Of a stretch of DNA of 60,190 nucleotides, positions 26,526 to 35,844 are shown one piece after another. Position numbers and translations under genes: made by a program. Numbering within the stretch: position 1 is the stretch's first letter; each line of letters begins with the position of its first letter. The notes beneath the pieces are model-generated. The model did not search any database and was not told the DNA's origin. It saw only the letters and a program-made list of their open reading frames with translations. The stretch spans positions 1 through 60,190 of the forward strand of contig NZ_JACKTL010000021.1 of NCBI RefSeq assembly GCF_025822245.1, read 5' to 3'. This DNA comes from Mycolicibacterium hodleri. Lineage in GTDB: Bacteria > Actinomycetota > Actinomycetes > Mycobacteriales > Mycobacteriaceae.

Positions 26526-26728
26526 CGTAGAGCGTCGTCAGCTTAACGCACCGAGCCAGTCGGAAGCCAAACGCCTGGGCCGTCGCGCCCGGCGTGATTG
26601 GCGAACCTGTGAATGGGTAGACAGTGTCGAACGCGAAGACGGTCAGACGCCGTCCCGCGGAATGTAATTCCACGCTGGCGACGTTGTAACCAGCACGTTC
26701 GACCATCTTCTCGAGGAGAGGCATTCAC
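26526..26728. other. Non-coding stretch upstream of tRNA-Pro
   Basis: Together with 26729-26835 this is about 310 bases without an established gene. It should contain the tRNA promoter on the minus strand. I see no convincing -35/-10 pair. A good ribosome site (GAGGAGAGG) at its right end belongs to the small ORF that follows. Confidence 0.4.
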
Positions 26729-26932
26729 ATGACCGGGTTGGGAGCCACGATGTACTTCGGGTTGTTCGCCATCGCCGCATTGTGGCTGTTCGCGACCTCC
26801 GACCGCTTCAGCCGTAGCGCGTTCCAGAGCGGCGATCAGACCCAGCGACCCGAGCGCTCGAACTCGTGGAGCACCGAAGCCGACTCCGAGGGGTCCAGCC
26901 CCTGGCTGGTGAGCCACTCCGAGTCGAAGTAG
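26729..26932 (+). CDS. Possible small membrane protein ORF
   Basis: A 67-residue ORF starting [21 protein letters not shown], which looks like a single membrane helix. The ATG is preceded by GAGGAGAGG at good distance, which argues for real translation. The last 32 residues lie antisense to the PLP-enzyme gene and are polar and low-complexity. No homolog is recognised. It could equally be a chance ORF. Confidence 0.4.
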   Translation: MTGLGATMYFGLFAIAALWLFATSDRFSRSAFQSGDQTQRPERSNSWSTEADSEGSSPWLVSHSESK

Positions 26933-27960
26933 GTGTCGGCGTAGCGCTCGCCGGCGTCGCACAGCAGCGTCACCACCGACCCGCTACGACCCTCCGAGAC
27001 CATCTCGGCGAGCAGCGTGAACGCCCCCCACACGTTGGTTCCCGTCGACGGTCCCACCTTGCGGCCCAGCACCCCGCTGACGTGATGTGCCGCGGCCACC
27101 GACGCCGCGTCGGGCACCACCATCATCCGGTCGATCACGTCCGGTAGGAACGACGGCTCAACTCGCGGCCTGCCGATGCCCTCGATCCGCGAGGACCTGC
27201 CGACGACGTCGCGGCGGCCCTCTGCATACGACGGGAAGAACGCCGAGTTCTGCGGATCCACCACGCACAACTGCGTGTCGTGGCGTCGATACCGCAGATA
27301 GCGGCCGATCGTCGCGCTGGTGCCACCGGTGCCTGCCCCGACGACCACCCAGTCCGGTATTGGGAAGCGCTCCTCGCGCATCTGGTCGAAGATCGACTCC
27401 GCGATGTTGTTGTTCCCACGCCAGTCGGTTGCCCGCTCGGCATTGGTGAACTGGTCGAGGTAGTGCCCGCCGGTCTCCTTCGCCAGACGCTCCGCCTCGG
27501 CATACACCTCACCGGACTGGGCGACGAAATGGCAACGGCCACCCTGTGATTCGATCAGACGGATCTTCGTGGCACTCGTCGACGACGGCATGACGGCGAT
27601 GAACGGCAACCGCAGCATCGCCGCGAAGTAGGCCTCGGAGACCGCCGTCGACCCCGACGAGGCCTCGATGATCGTCGTGTTCTCACCGACCCAGCCGTTG
27701 CACAGCGCGTACAGGAAGAGCGACCGCGCCAGCCGGTGCTTGAGACTGCCGGTGATGTGGGTCGTCTCGTCCTTCAGGTACAGCTGGACACTGAAGTCCG
27801 AGCCGCCCGAATCCGCTGAACCACACCATGCCGAGGGCAACGGATACCGCAACAGATGGGTGTCCGCGCTCCGCCTGGCGTCGGCCTCGATCAGTCGTAT
27901 CGCGTTGTCCACCCAGGCGCGCGGGTACCGGCGAACGGTGACGGAGTCGCGGCCGGTCAA
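26836..27960 (-). CDS. Cysteine synthase/CBS-fold PLP-dependent enzyme (Rv3684-like)
   Basis: A fold-type II PLP enzyme of up to 374 residues. The PLP lysine is in [13 protein letters not shown]; the substrate-binding loop is [16 protein letters not shown]; the phosphate-binding loop is [16 protein letters not shown]. This is the cysteine synthase/cystathionine beta-synthase family, in the CysK2-like branch with the [14 protein letters not shown] segment. Preferred substrates are unknown. The best start is the TTG at 27960, which overlaps the upstream metallophosphoesterase stop as TTGA; later starts such as the GTG near 27914 would cut conserved residues. Confidence 0.84.
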   Translation of the reverse strand: MTGRDSVTVRRYPRAWVDNAIRLIEADARRSADTHLLRYPLPSAWCGSADSGGSDFSVQLYLKDETTHITGSLKHRLARSLFLYALCNGWVGENTTIIEASSGSTAVSEAYFAAMLRLPFIAVMPSSTSATKIRLIESQGGRCHFVAQSGEVYAEAERLAKETGGHYLDQFTNAERATDWRGNNNIAESIFDQMREERFPIPDWVVVGAGTGGTSATIGRYLRYRRHDTQLCVVDPQNSAFFPSYAEGRRDVVGRSSRIEGIGRPRVEPSFLPDVIDRMMVVPDAASVAAAHHVSGVLGRKVGPSTGTNVWGAFTLLAEMVSEGRSGSVVTLLCDAGERYADTYFDSEWLTSQGLDPSESASVLHEFERSGRWV

Positions 27961-28928
27961 CGCGCCGATACGGTCGGGTGCGACATGCTGACCCGGCTGC
28001 CGAGGCTGCCCCCGCCGGTCGGGGCGGCCACCAGCGTCAACAGGGTCGCCTCGGGCCGGCAGCAGAACCGGTAGGGCGCGTACGGCGACGTGCCCAGCCC
28101 CGCGGAGACGTGCAACTGCATGTGGGCGCCCCATCGCGACGGACCCTTGGCCCGCGACGGGTCCAGATCGCAATTGGTGACCACCGCGCCCTTGAACGGC
28201 AGGCACAGCTGCCCACCGTGGGTGTGTCCGGCCAGCACCAACTGGTAGCCGTCGGCCGCGAACCGGTCGAGCACCCGCGTGTAGGGCGCGTGGGTCATGC
28301 CGAGGGTCAGGTTCGCCGCCGGGCTCGCCGGGCCGGCGACCGTGTCGTAGCGGTCGCGGGACAGGTGCGGGTCGTCCACGCCGGCGACGGCGACGAGCTG
28401 GCCCTTCACCTCGATCTCGCGACGGGTGTGCGTCATGTCCAGCCAGCCGCGCTCGGTGAACGCCGCGCGCAGGTCCTGCCACGGCAGCGGCTCACCGGTG
28501 ACGCGATGTGTCGGCTTGAACAGATAGTTCGTCGGGTTCTTCGGCGACGGGCCGAAGTAGTCGTTGCTGCCGAAGACGAACAGCCCCGGTACCGACAGCA
28601 GGTCACCGAGCGCCTGGACCACCGACGGCACGGCCTTGGGGTGCGACAGGTTGTCACCGGTGTTGATGACGAGGTCGGGCTCCCACCCGGCGAGCTCGCG
28701 GATCCACTCCTGCTTGCGGCGCTGCCGCGGCGTCATGTGGAGATCGCTCAGATGCAGCACGCGGAGCGGGGCGGACCCCGGCGTCAGCACCGGCATCGTC
28801 GTCTCCCGCACGACGAACGCATTGCGTTCGATCAACGTGGCGTAGGCGATCCCCGTGGCCAGTGACCCGGCGGCCAGCGAGCCGGCAAGGGTGGCGGGGT
28901 TCTTCAATACCGTCGAACGGGCGAGCAT
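27957..28928 (-). CDS. Membrane-anchored metallophosphoesterase (Rv3683-like)
   Basis: A 323-residue calcineurin-type phosphoesterase with an N-terminal hydrophobic segment ([19 protein letters not shown]). Metal-binding motifs are in order: LHLSDLHM near residue 57, NTGDNLSH near 90, FGSNDYFG near 118, MTHAPYTR and [14 protein letters not shown] near 232. It belongs to the YkuE-like group acting on phosphoesters or UDP-sugar lipids at the membrane. The ATG at 28928 is set by TAGGCT six bases upstream. The stop overlaps the PLP-enzyme start by four bases, so the two are coupled. Confidence 0.9.
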   Translation of the reverse strand: MLARSTVLKNPATLAGSLAAGSLATGIAYATLIERNAFVVRETTMPVLTPGSAPLRVLHLSDLHMTPRQRRKQEWIRELAGWEPDLVINTGDNLSHPKAVPSVVQALGDLLSVPGLFVFGSNDYFGPSPKNPTNYLFKPTHRVTGEPLPWQDLRAAFTERGWLDMTHTRREIEVKGQLVAVAGVDDPHLSRDRYDTVAGPASPAANLTLGMTHAPYTRVLDRFAADGYQLVLAGHTHGGQLCLPFKGAVVTNCDLDPSRAKGPSRWGAHMQLHVSAGLGTSPYAPYRFCCRPEATLLTLVAAPTGGGSLGSRVSMSHPTVSAR

Positions 28929-28934
28929 GGGTGC

Positions 28935-28940
28935 AGCCTA
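28935..28940 (-). promoter_or_regulatory. Leaderless -10 box TAGGCT for the metallophosphoesterase operon
   Basis: TAGGCT on the minus strand, then six bases, then ATG at 28928. Confidence 0.55.
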
Positions 28941-29001
28941 CTGCCACATCCTGACCGCCACCGCCTCTCCGGCTGCCGGATCGCCGACCGCGCGGGTCGG
29001 G

Positions 29002-31470
29002 TTACGGAGGCGGCGGCGGTGGTGGCGGGCCCAGTACCGGAACGGTGATGGGCGGCAGACCGGGGATCATCACGACCGTCGACCCCACGGGCGCGGGAAT
29101 CGCGTTCGGGTCGTTCGGGTCGATCGGCAATCCCGGCGGCGGGGGCGGCGGTGCCGGCGGAATGCCGTTGCTGATCTGGATCGTGATGATCGACCCCGGC
29201 ACCGTCTGACCGGCGGGAGACGTTCCGACGACCGCACCCGCAGGCGAGTTGCTGTTGACCGGGTTGGCCTGATCGGCAACCTGGAAGCCGGCGTCCTTCA
29301 GACGTTGCCGGGCCAGGTCCTGCGTCATGCCGCCCACGCTGGGCACCTTCGAACCCGGTGCGCCGTCGACGTATCGCGGGTCGGTCGGCGGTAGCGCCAC
29401 GTCGTCGGGGGTGAACTGCTTCATCGCGGTGAACCAGGTGCGCGCCGGCTCGTTGCCGCCGTAGAGGTTGCCCGAGCCGCACTGCCGCAGCGGGAACGAG
29501 CACAGGTCCGACGGCGACGAGGAGTCGTCGTAGATGTAGTTGGCGGCCGCGAAGGCGTTGGTGAACCCGAAGAAGCCCGAGGACCGGTGAGCCTCCGTGG
29601 TACCGGTCTTGCCCGACACCGGCAGGCTCCAGCCGGCCGAGCTGGCCGCGCTCGCGGCGGTTCCGCTCTGGTCGTCCTTGCTCATCGCGTTGGCGAGGGT
29701 GTTGGCCAGACCCTCGGGGACGACCTGCTCGCACGTCTCGGTGGTGACGGAGACGTCCTTGCCGTTGCGGTCGTAGATCTTGTCGATCGGGTTGGGCGGG
29801 CACCACGTGCCCCCGGAGGCGAGGGTGGCGGCGACGTTGGACAGCTCCAGCGGGTTGACCTCGATGGGACCGAGGGTGAACGAGCCCAGATTCTGCCGCT
29901 TGACGAAGTCGGCCAGGCTCTCGTTGCTGTCGGGGTCGTAGGCGCGGGCGGTGCCCGGCAGCGCGTAGGAGCGCAACCCGAGCTTGACCGCCATGTCGAC
30001 GGTGCGTTGCACTCCGACCTGCGAGATGAGCTTGGCGAACGCCGTGTTGGGCGAGGTCGCGAGGGCGTCGGTGACGCTGATGGCGCCGCGGTAGCTGCCG
30101 TCGTTCAGCACGCACCACGTGGCCGGCGGGCACCCCTTCGCGCCGCCGCTGCCGAGGCCCTTGGCCTCGAACCGCCCCGGAGCGTCGAGCTGGGCGTTGA
30201 TGCCCATGCCCATCTCCAGCGCCGCCGAGGTGGTGAAGACCTTGAAGATGGACCCCGCGCCGTCACCCACCAGCGAGAAGGGCTGGGGTTGCATGGTCTC
30301 CCCGGCGTCGCTGTTCAACCCATAGGTGCGGTTGGAGGCCATGGCCACGATCGGGTGGCTGTCCTTGCCGGGCTTGATGACGCTCATCACGCTGGCGACG
30401 CCGTCGAGGTCGGGCGCGGCGAAGTTGGTGATCGACGACTTCACCGAATTCTGGATGTCGGGGTCCAGGGTGGTCTTGATGAGGTAGCCGCCCTTGGCGA
30501 CCTGTTCCTTGCTGATCCCGGCGCGAGCGAGGTAGTCGAGCACGTAGTCGCAGAAGAAGGCACGGTCGCCCGCCGCGATGCAACCACGCGGCAATTCGTT
30601 GGGCTGCGGGAGCACACCGAGGGGCTCCTGCTTCGCCGCGCGAAGGGCGTCGGCCTCCTGCGGCACGTTGGCGATCATGGTGTCCAGCACCACGTTTCGA
30701 CGCTCCAGGGCACCCTCGGGGTTGGTGTAGGGATTCAGCGCGCTGGTCGACTGCACCATGCCGGCCAAGAGGGCGGCCTGCTGCCAGTTCAGCTGGGAGG
30801 CGTCGACTCCGAAGTAGGTCTGCGCGGCGTCCTGCACGCCAAACGCGCCGTTGCCGAACGACACCAGGTTCAGGTATCGCGTCAGGATCTCCGACTTGGT
30901 GAACGTCTTGTCCAACGTCAGCGCCATGCGGATCTCGCGCAGCTTGCGGGCGGGCGTGGTCTCGATCGCGGCGCGCTTCTCGGCGTCGGTCTGCGCGATC
31001 ACCAGCAGTTGGTAGTTCTTCACGTACTGCTGCTCGAGGGTGGAACCACCGCGGGTGTCGGCGGCGCCGGTGACGTATCCGGACAGCCCGGTGAGCGTGC
31101 CCTTCCAGTCGACGCCGTTGTGTTCGGCAAACCGCTTGTCCTCGATCGAGACGATGGCCAACTTCATCGAGTTGGCGATCTGGTCGCTGCGCACTTCGAA
31201 GCGCCGCTGGTTGTACAGCCACGCGAGGGTGTTGCCCTTGGCGTCGACCATCGTCGACACGGCGGGAACCTCGCCCTCCACCAGCTGAGCGGAGCCGTTG
31301 GCGACGACGTCGGAGGCGCGGTTGGACATCAGACCGAAGCCGCCGACGACCGGGAACATCAGTCCTGCGGCGACGACGCTGGCCAGCAATATGCACCAGG
31401 CGAGCTTGATGAGCGTGACCGCGGCGGGCGCGCGCCGCGGCGGCGGCGTCGCCTGCGATCGGTCGGGCAT
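29002..31470 (-). CDS. ponA2: Bifunctional class A penicillin-binding protein PonA2
   Basis: An 822-residue peptidoglycan synthase. A membrane anchor lies near residues 20-50. The glycosyltransferase 51 domain is next: the catalytic glutamate is in SIEDKRFAEHNGVDW, with RGGSTLEQQYVKNY following. The transpeptidase domain has the serine in GSIFKVFTT near 407 and the triad SGKTGTTEAH near 620. One PASTA repeat lies near 690-755 (VPSVGGMTQDLARQRLKDAGF), then a proline-rich tail. PonA2 polymerises and cross-links peptidoglycan, and in mycobacteria matters for stress survival; in M. tuberculosis it is a substrate of MarP, encoded in this same region. The start follows TACTCT by six bases. Confidence 0.96.
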   Translation of the reverse strand: MPDRSQATPPPRRAPAAVTLIKLAWCILLASVVAAGLMFPVVGGFGLMSNRASDVVANGSAQLVEGEVPAVSTMVDAKGNTLAWLYNQRRFEVRSDQIANSMKLAIVSIEDKRFAEHNGVDWKGTLTGLSGYVTGAADTRGGSTLEQQYVKNYQLLVIAQTDAEKRAAIETTPARKLREIRMALTLDKTFTKSEILTRYLNLVSFGNGAFGVQDAAQTYFGVDASQLNWQQAALLAGMVQSTSALNPYTNPEGALERRNVVLDTMIANVPQEADALRAAKQEPLGVLPQPNELPRGCIAAGDRAFFCDYVLDYLARAGISKEQVAKGGYLIKTTLDPDIQNSVKSSITNFAAPDLDGVASVMSVIKPGKDSHPIVAMASNRTYGLNSDAGETMQPQPFSLVGDGAGSIFKVFTTSAALEMGMGINAQLDAPGRFEAKGLGSGGAKGCPPATWCVLNDGSYRGAISVTDALATSPNTAFAKLISQVGVQRTVDMAVKLGLRSYALPGTARAYDPDSNESLADFVKRQNLGSFTLGPIEVNPLELSNVAATLASGGTWCPPNPIDKIYDRNGKDVSVTTETCEQVVPEGLANTLANAMSKDDQSGTAASAASSAGWSLPVSGKTGTTEAHRSSGFFGFTNAFAAANYIYDDSSSPSDLCSFPLRQCGSGNLYGGNEPARTWFTAMKQFTPDDVALPPTDPRYVDGAPGSKVPSVGGMTQDLARQRLKDAGFQVADQANPVNSNSPAGAVVGTSPAGQTVPGSIITIQISNGIPPAPPPPPPGLPIDPNDPNAIPAPVGSTVVMIPGLPPITVPVLGPPPPPPPP

Positions 31471-31476
31471 GGCTAC

Positions 31477-31482
31477 AGAGTA
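31477..31482 (-). promoter_or_regulatory. Leaderless -10 box TACTCT for ponA2
   Basis: TACTCT on the minus strand, six bases, then the ATG at 31470. Confidence 0.55.
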
Positions 31483-31636
31483 GCGAGACCAATCCTTACC
31501 AGCGTCGCAGCGGTGCTTCTAACCCCTCGAGCACCCACTGTGCAACCGCAAATCATGGCCGATGACGTATCACGGCACGGTCGTCCCAAAAATTCGTGAT
31601 TTAGCTGTTGCGCAAAACCACCCTGACCACCTAGCT

Positions 31637-31665
31637 TTGACTGACAGTGCGATCTAAGTAACACT
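31637..31665 (+). promoter_or_regulatory. Candidate whiB4 promoter
   Basis: TTGACT (31637-31642) is followed after 16 bases by TAACACT, a sigma-A-like arrangement in an AT-richer part of the 280-base gap between ponA2 and whiB4. It would give a leader of roughly 80 bases before the GTG at 31751. Confidence 0.42.
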
Positions 31666-31750
31666 CCCAATCGCAATGTGGCGTAGATCGCAATGGCGTT
31701 CTACACCGAGGTGCGCCGTCGCAGGGGGCGGCTGGACGAAGGGATCGCTG

Positions 31751-32110
31751 GTGTCAGGAATACGGCCCGCGGCGCGCAGGACAGTCATGAGTTCCCCAGT
31801 CAACGGTGTGGTGGTCCAAAGCGCCGAAGCCGAAGCGCGCATCGCGTGGGTTTCCCAGGCTCGCTGCCGCCAGGCCGATCCCGACGAGTTGTTCGTCCGC
31901 GGCGCCGCCCAGCGCAAGGCGGCCGTGATCTGCCGCCATTGCCCGGTGATCTCCGAATGTGGCGCAGACGCCCTGGACAACCGGGTGGAGTTCGGCGTCT
32001 GGGGCGGCATGACCGAGCGTCAGCGCCGGGCGCTGCTCAAGCAGCATCCCGAGGTCGTGTCCTGGGCCGAGTTCTTCGCCGCCCAGCGCAAACACCGCAG
32101 CGCCGTCTGA
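31751..32110 (+). CDS. whiB4: Redox-sensing iron-sulfur transcription factor WhiB4
   Basis: A 119-residue WhiB protein, the usual WhiB4 length with this GTG start (VSGIRPAARRT); a longer frame upstream is unsupported. The four cluster cysteines are in QARCRQ and ICRHCPVISEC. The turn EFGVWGGMTERQRRALL identifies the WhiB family, and HPEVVSWAEFFAAQRKHR is the basic DNA-binding end. WhiB4 holds an oxygen-sensitive [4Fe-4S] cluster and regulates antioxidant genes. A short perfect hairpin (GAGCCGTTCGGCTC, 32109-32122) spans the stop codons of whiB4 and the convergent ATPase gene. Confidence 0.95.
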   Translation: MSGIRPAARRTVMSSPVNGVVVQSAEAEARIAWVSQARCRQADPDELFVRGAAQRKAAVICRHCPVISECGADALDNRVEFGVWGGMTERQRRALLKQHPEVVSWAEFFAAQRKHRSAV

Positions 32111-32120
32111 GCCGTTCGGC

Positions 32121-33248
32121 TCACTCCAGGTCGCCGGTGATCTGATCGGCGATCGCGCGTAGCGCCTCCAGATCAGACACGTCGAACGGCAGCGACGGCA
32201 CCCCGACGATCGCCACTTGAGGGTTGGCGCCGGTGAATCGCGACAGCAGCCGCACTTCCCGCTTCGCGGTCTGAGCCCGATCGGCATGCACGCGCAGCAC
32301 GGCCGCCGCCAGCCCGTCCGTCTGCCCGTCGGCATCCAGCTGGTCGGCGGCCTCCCTGGCCTTGTCGGTCTGCAGATCGCACAGCGTGGGGTGCGTGCGG
32401 TTGAGGATGAGGCCGGCCAGCGGCATCTTCTCACTCGACAGGCGGTCGACGAAGAAGGACGCCTCCCGCAGCGCGTCGGGCTCGGCGGCCGAGACGACGA
32501 CGAACTGGGTGCCCCGGCGCTTCAGCAATTCGTAGGTGCGGTCGGCCTTTTCGCGAAAACCGCTGAACGTCGAGTCCAGGGCTTGAACGAAACCCGCTGC
32601 ATCCGAGAGCATCTGGGAGCCCAGGACGGTCGACAGCGCCTTCATGGCCAACCCCACCGCGCCGGTCACCAGCTTGCCGATGCCCCGGCCCGGCGCCAAC
32701 AGCAGGCGCCACAGCCGACTGTCCATGAAGCTGCCGAGCCGCTTTGGCGCGTCGAGGAAGTCCAGCGCGTTGCGCGACGGGGGAGTGTCCACGACGACCA
32801 GATCCCACTTGTCCTCGCCCAGCAGCTGGCCGAGCTTCTCCATGGCCATGTACTCCTGCGTGCCGGCGAGGGACGTGGCGACGGTTTGGTAGAACTGGTT
32901 CTCCAGAATCGCCTCGGCGCGGTCGCCGCCGGAGTACTGGATGACCATCTCGTCGAACGTGCGGCGCATGTCGAGCATCATCGCGTGCAACTCGCCGGTC
33001 ACCTCGGGGGCCAGTGGCACGCGTTGCGGCGTGTTGCCGAGGTCCTTGATGCCCAAGGCCTGCGCGAGCCGCTTGGCCGGGTCGATGGTCAAGACGACCA
33101 CGGTGCGGCCGTACTCGGCGGCCCGCAGCGCCATCGCCGCGGCGGTCGTCGTCTTTCCGACACCGCCTGCGCCGCAACACACTACGACTCGGTTGGAGCG
33201 ATCCGACAGGACGGAGCGCAGGTCGAGGGCGGCGGGTGTGGTGCTCAT
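32121..33248 (-). CDS. ArsA/GET3-family ATPase (Rv3680-like)
   Basis: A 375-residue P-loop ATPase of the anion-transporting ATPase family. The deviant Walker A is [11 protein letters not shown] near residue 25 and the switch region [16 protein letters not shown] near 150. The ATG at 33248 has GGAGAACC upstream. It follows the Rv3679-like ATPase gene by 31 bases. In M. tuberculosis the two paralogues form a complex reported to protect against nitric oxide and glycerol-derived toxic metabolites, close to whiB4. No arsenite-binding cysteine pattern is visible, so arsenic transport is unlikely. Confidence 0.92.
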   Translation of the reverse strand: MSTTPAALDLRSVLSDRSNRVVVCCGAGGVGKTTTAAAMALRAAEYGRTVVVLTIDPAKRLAQALGIKDLGNTPQRVPLAPEVTGELHAMMLDMRRTFDEMVIQYSGGDRAEAILENQFYQTVATSLAGTQEYMAMEKLGQLLGEDKWDLVVVDTPPSRNALDFLDAPKRLGSFMDSRLWRLLLAPGRGIGKLVTGAVGLAMKALSTVLGSQMLSDAAGFVQALDSTFSGFREKADRTYELLKRRGTQFVVVSAAEPDALREASFFVDRLSSEKMPLAGLILNRTHPTLCDLQTDKAREAADQLDADGQTDGLAAAVLRVHADRAQTAKREVRLLSRFTGANPQVAIVGVPSLPFDVSDLEALRAIADQITGDLE

Positions 33249-33279
33249 CGCTGGTTCTCCTGGTGGTCTTCGCTGGCGC

Positions 33280-34329
33280 TCATCGCACGCCTTGCTGGGA
33301 GAGTGCTTCGGCGAGCTCGTACAGGCTGCCCAGGTCGACGCCGTCGGAGATGGCGGGCAGTTCGAGCCGCGGTATGTCGACCTCGTCGAGCTGGGCCGCG
33401 CTCTCCGCCCGCGCGCTGACCCGCGTCGCGTGCTGAATCGTCTCGGTGAGCAAGCCGGCGAAGTCCGCGTCGCCCAACGTGATTCCGGCCTTCGCGAGTC
33501 CCGCTCGCACCGAGTCCGCGTCGACGTCCCCCTCGGCTGCCTTCGCGATGTCGTCCGCGTCGAGGTAGGCCGGGATGTTGCGGTTGACGATGACGCTGCC
33601 GATCGGCAGCCCGAGCTCCTTGAGCTCGTCGATGGCCTCGAGGGTCTCCTGAATGGGTAGGGCCTCCAGCAGGGTGACGAGGTGGATGGCCGTGAGCTCG
33701 GAGTGCAGCAGCTTGACCACGCCGTCGGCTTGGGAATGCACGGGTCCGCCCTTCGCCAGGTCCGAGACGGCCTTGGTGACGTCGAGGAAGCGGGCGATGC
33801 GTCCGGTCGGCGGCGAGTCGACCACCACGGCGTCATAACCCGTCGGCTTGCCCTTCGAGCCCTTGGAGCGCTCCTTCTCGGCTCGGACGACGATCTCCTT
33901 GATCTTGCCGGTCAGCAGCACGTCACGCAGGCCGGGCGCAATCGTGGTCGCGAACTCGACGGCGCCGATGCGGCGCATCGCCCGACCCGCGATCCCGAGG
34001 TTGTAGAACATGTCGAGGTACTCGAGGAACGCCGCCTCGGTGTCGATGGCCAGCGCGTTGACTTCGCCGCCGCGCTCGGCGGTCGCGATCTTCACCTCTT
34101 CGTACGGCAGCGGAGGCACGTCGAAGAGCTGCGCGATGCCCTGGCGTCCCTCGACCTCGACGAGCAGAACCCTCCGACCGCCCGCCGCGAGGGCCAACGC
34201 CAGCGACGCGGCGATGGTCGACTTCCCGGTACCGCCCTTGCCGGTGACGAAGTGCAGCCGCGCCTTGTTCAGCCGGGACGGCCAGCCAACGGAATTGCGG
34301 TTGCTCGATCCGGGAACATCGTTGCTCAC
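33280..34329 (-). CDS. ArsA/GET3-family ATPase (Rv3679-like)
   Basis: A 349-residue paralogue of the next gene. Walker A is [12 protein letters not shown] near residue 30, and [18 protein letters not shown] marks switch II. A lysine/serine stretch ([13 protein letters not shown]) forms an exposed loop. It is first in the two-gene ATPase operon. The GTG at 34329 follows TAGCAT with six bases between, so the message is probably leaderless. It diverges from the DUF4177 gene 48 bases away. The pair is expected to form a hetero-oligomeric ATPase. Confidence 0.92.
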   Translation of the reverse strand: MSNDVPGSSNRNSVGWPSRLNKARLHFVTGKGGTGKSTIAASLALALAAGGRRVLLVEVEGRQGIAQLFDVPPLPYEEVKIATAERGGEVNALAIDTEAAFLEYLDMFYNLGIAGRAMRRIGAVEFATTIAPGLRDVLLTGKIKEIVVRAEKERSKGSKGKPTGYDAVVVDSPPTGRIARFLDVTKAVSDLAKGGPVHSQADGVVKLLHSELTAIHLVTLLEALPIQETLEAIDELKELGLPIGSVIVNRNIPAYLDADDIAKAAEGDVDADSVRAGLAKAGITLGDADFAGLLTETIQHATRVSARAESAAQLDEVDIPRLELPAISDGVDLGSLYELAEALSQQGVR

Positions 34330-34335
34330 TACTGC

Positions 34336-34341
34336 ATGCTA
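34336..34341 (-). promoter_or_regulatory. Leaderless -10 box TAGCAT for the ATPase operon
   Basis: TAGCAT on the minus strand, six bases, then the GTG at 34329. It lies back to back with the TAAGCT box for the divergent gene. Confidence 0.55.
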
Positions 34342-34364
34342 GCCATCGCGCACACAGGCACCGA

Positions 34365-34370
34365 TAAGCT
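34365..34370 (+). promoter_or_regulatory. Leaderless -10 box TAAGCT for the DUF4177 operon
   Basis: TAAGCT, seven bases, then the ATG at 34378. Confidence 0.58.
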
Positions 34371-34377
34371 CGGGCCC

Positions 34378-34539
34378 ATGAGCGAACTGATCAAGTGGGA
34401 ATACGTGACGGTGGCACTCCTGACGCACGCGACCAAGCAGATCCTCGACCAGTGGGGTGAGGACGGATGGGAGCTGGTCTCCATCGTTCCCGGGCCCACG
34501 GGCGAGCAGTTGGTGGCCTACATGAAGCGACCAAAGTGA
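34378..34539 (+). CDS. DUF4177 small protein (Rv3678A-like)
   Basis: A 53-residue protein, MSELIKWEYVTVALLTHATK followed by DQWGEDGWELVSIVPGP, the typical DUF4177 fold seed (strand, helix, GWELV strand). Function unknown. The stop overlaps the GTG of the RidA-like gene as GTGA, so they are coupled. Confidence 0.86.
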   Translation: MSELIKWEYVTVALLTHATKQILDQWGEDGWELVSIVPGPTGEQLVAYMKRPK

Positions 34540-34991
34540 CGATCCTGGAACGGCTTGCGGAGCTGGGCGTCGAACTGCCCGCCGTGGTCGCCCCACTGGC
34601 CGCCTACGTGCCCGCCGTTCGGACGGGCACCCTCGTCTACACCTCGGGGCAGCTGCCGATGATCGACGGTGAACTGCCGAAGGCAGGCAAGGTCGGCGCC
34701 GAGGTCACCGCCGAGGAGGCCAAGGACCTCGCGCGTACCTGCGCGCTGAACGCACTGGCCGCCGTCCACGCCCTCGTCGGGGTCGACTCGGTGGTCCGCG
34801 TGGTCAAGGTGGTCGGATTCGTGGCGTCCGCACCGGGTTTCAACGGTCAGCCCGGAGTGGTCAACGGGGCGTCGCAACTCCTCGGTGACGTCTTCGGCGA
34901 CGCGGGGGTGCACGCCCGCTCGGCGGTCGGAGTGTCCGAATTGCCGCTGAATGCTCCGGTGGAAGTGGAGCTGATCGTCGAGGTCGCGTGA
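34536..34991 (+). CDS. RidA/YjgF-family protein (Rv3678c-like)
   Basis: A 151-residue enamine/imine deaminase-type protein (YjgH-like branch). Family segments are GTLVYTSGQLPM near residue 28, GVDSVVRVVKVVGFV near 83, and ARSAVGVSELPLNAPVEVELI at the end, where the usual ligand-binding arginine is the AR of HARSAVG. RidA proteins hydrolyse reactive enamines or bind small metabolites. The GTG overlaps the upstream stop by four bases. Its own last codons are duplicated just downstream. Confidence 0.86.
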   Translation: MTILERLAELGVELPAVVAPLAAYVPAVRTGTLVYTSGQLPMIDGELPKAGKVGAEVTAEEAKDLARTCALNALAAVHALVGVDSVVRVVKVVGFVASAPGFNGQPGVVNGASQLLGDVFGDAGVHARSAVGVSELPLNAPVEVELIVEVA

Positions 34992-35017
34992 GCGACGATC
35001 AGGCGGAGGTCGCGTGA
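34988..35017 (+). other. Nine-codon relay ORF within a 12-base direct repeat
   Basis: The 12 bases GAGGTCGCGTGA occur at 34980-34991 and again at 35006-35017. The first GTGA joins the RidA stop to a GTG that opens a nine-codon ORF (VSDDQAEVA). Its TGA is the second GTGA, which also starts the metallo-beta-lactamase gene. The arrangement looks like a small tandem duplication that keeps translational coupling. Confidence 0.45.
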
Positions 35018-35784
35018 CGCATCCCGCCTACGGGGAGCTGCGCCGCGTCACCGACACGGCGTCGGTGCTGTTGTGCGACAACCCCGGCCTGATGACGTTG
35101 GACGGCACCAATACCTGGGTGCTGCGGGGGCCGGGCAGCGACGAGATGGTGGTCGTCGACCCGGGGCCCGACGACGACGCACACGTCGAGCGGATCGCGG
35201 CGCTCGGCAAGATCCCCTTGGTGCTGATCAGCCACAAGCACGGCGACCACACCGACGGGATCGACAAGCTCGTCGACCGGACCGGCGCCGTGGTGCGGTC
35301 GGTCGGCAGCGGATTCCTGCGCGGGCTGGGCGGCCCGCTCGCCGACGGCGAGGTGATCGACGCCGCGGGCGTGCGCATCACGGTGCTGGCGACGCCGGGG
35401 CACACCGCGGACTCTCTGTCGTTCGTGCTGGAGGATGCCGTGCTGACGGCGGACACGGTGCTCGGCCGCGGCACCACCGTCATCGACAACGAGGACGGCA
35501 GCCTCCGCGATTACCTGGAGTCCTTGGCTCGCCTGCGCGGGCTCGGCCCCCGCGCCGTGTTGCCCGGGCACGGACCGGATCTCGACGATCTCGAGGCGGT
35601 GACGGCGGCATACCTCGCCCATCGCGAGGAGCGGCTGAACCAGGTGCGCGAGGCGCTGCGGGTGCTGGGCGAGGACGCCACCGCCCGCCAGGTCGTCGAG
35701 CGCGTCTACACCGACGTCGACGAGAAGCTGTGGGAGCACGCCGAATGGAGCGTGCAGGCCCAACTGGACTACCTCAGGGCGTGA
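35014..35784 (+). CDS. Metallo-beta-lactamase fold hydrolase (Rv3677c-like)
   Basis: A 256-residue MBL-fold protein of the LACTB2/glyoxalase II-like group. The metal motif HKHGDHTDG lies near residue 73, ATPGHTADSLSFVLED near 128 supplies the next histidine, and LPGHGPDLDD near 184 the last. The N-terminus NPGLMTLDGTNTWVLRGPG is typical of the group. LACTB2 is an endoribonuclease; other relatives cleave thioesters, so the substrate is open. The GTG start is coupled to the relay ORF upstream. It converges on crp. Confidence 0.9.
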   Translation: MTHPAYGELRRVTDTASVLLCDNPGLMTLDGTNTWVLRGPGSDEMVVVDPGPDDDAHVERIAALGKIPLVLISHKHGDHTDGIDKLVDRTGAVVRSVGSGFLRGLGGPLADGEVIDAAGVRITVLATPGHTADSLSFVLEDAVLTADTVLGRGTTVIDNEDGSLRDYLESLARLRGLGPRAVLPGHGPDLDDLEAVTAAYLAHREERLNQVREALRVLGEDATARQVVERVYTDVDEKLWEHAEWSVQAQLDYLRA

Positions 35785-35788
35785 TTTG

Positions 35789-35825
35789 GGCGTGATTGGT
35801 TGCGGTGAACGCGACTGATCACGCC
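35789..35825. terminator. Bidirectional hairpin between MBL-fold gene and crp
   Basis: Arms GGCGTGAT and ATCACGCC (8 bp, perfect) enclose a partly paired interior. There are only short A/T runs on either side, so it is a weak intrinsic terminator placed between convergent genes. Confidence 0.5.
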
Positions 35826-35844
35826 GAAATCGCGGGGGACCGGA

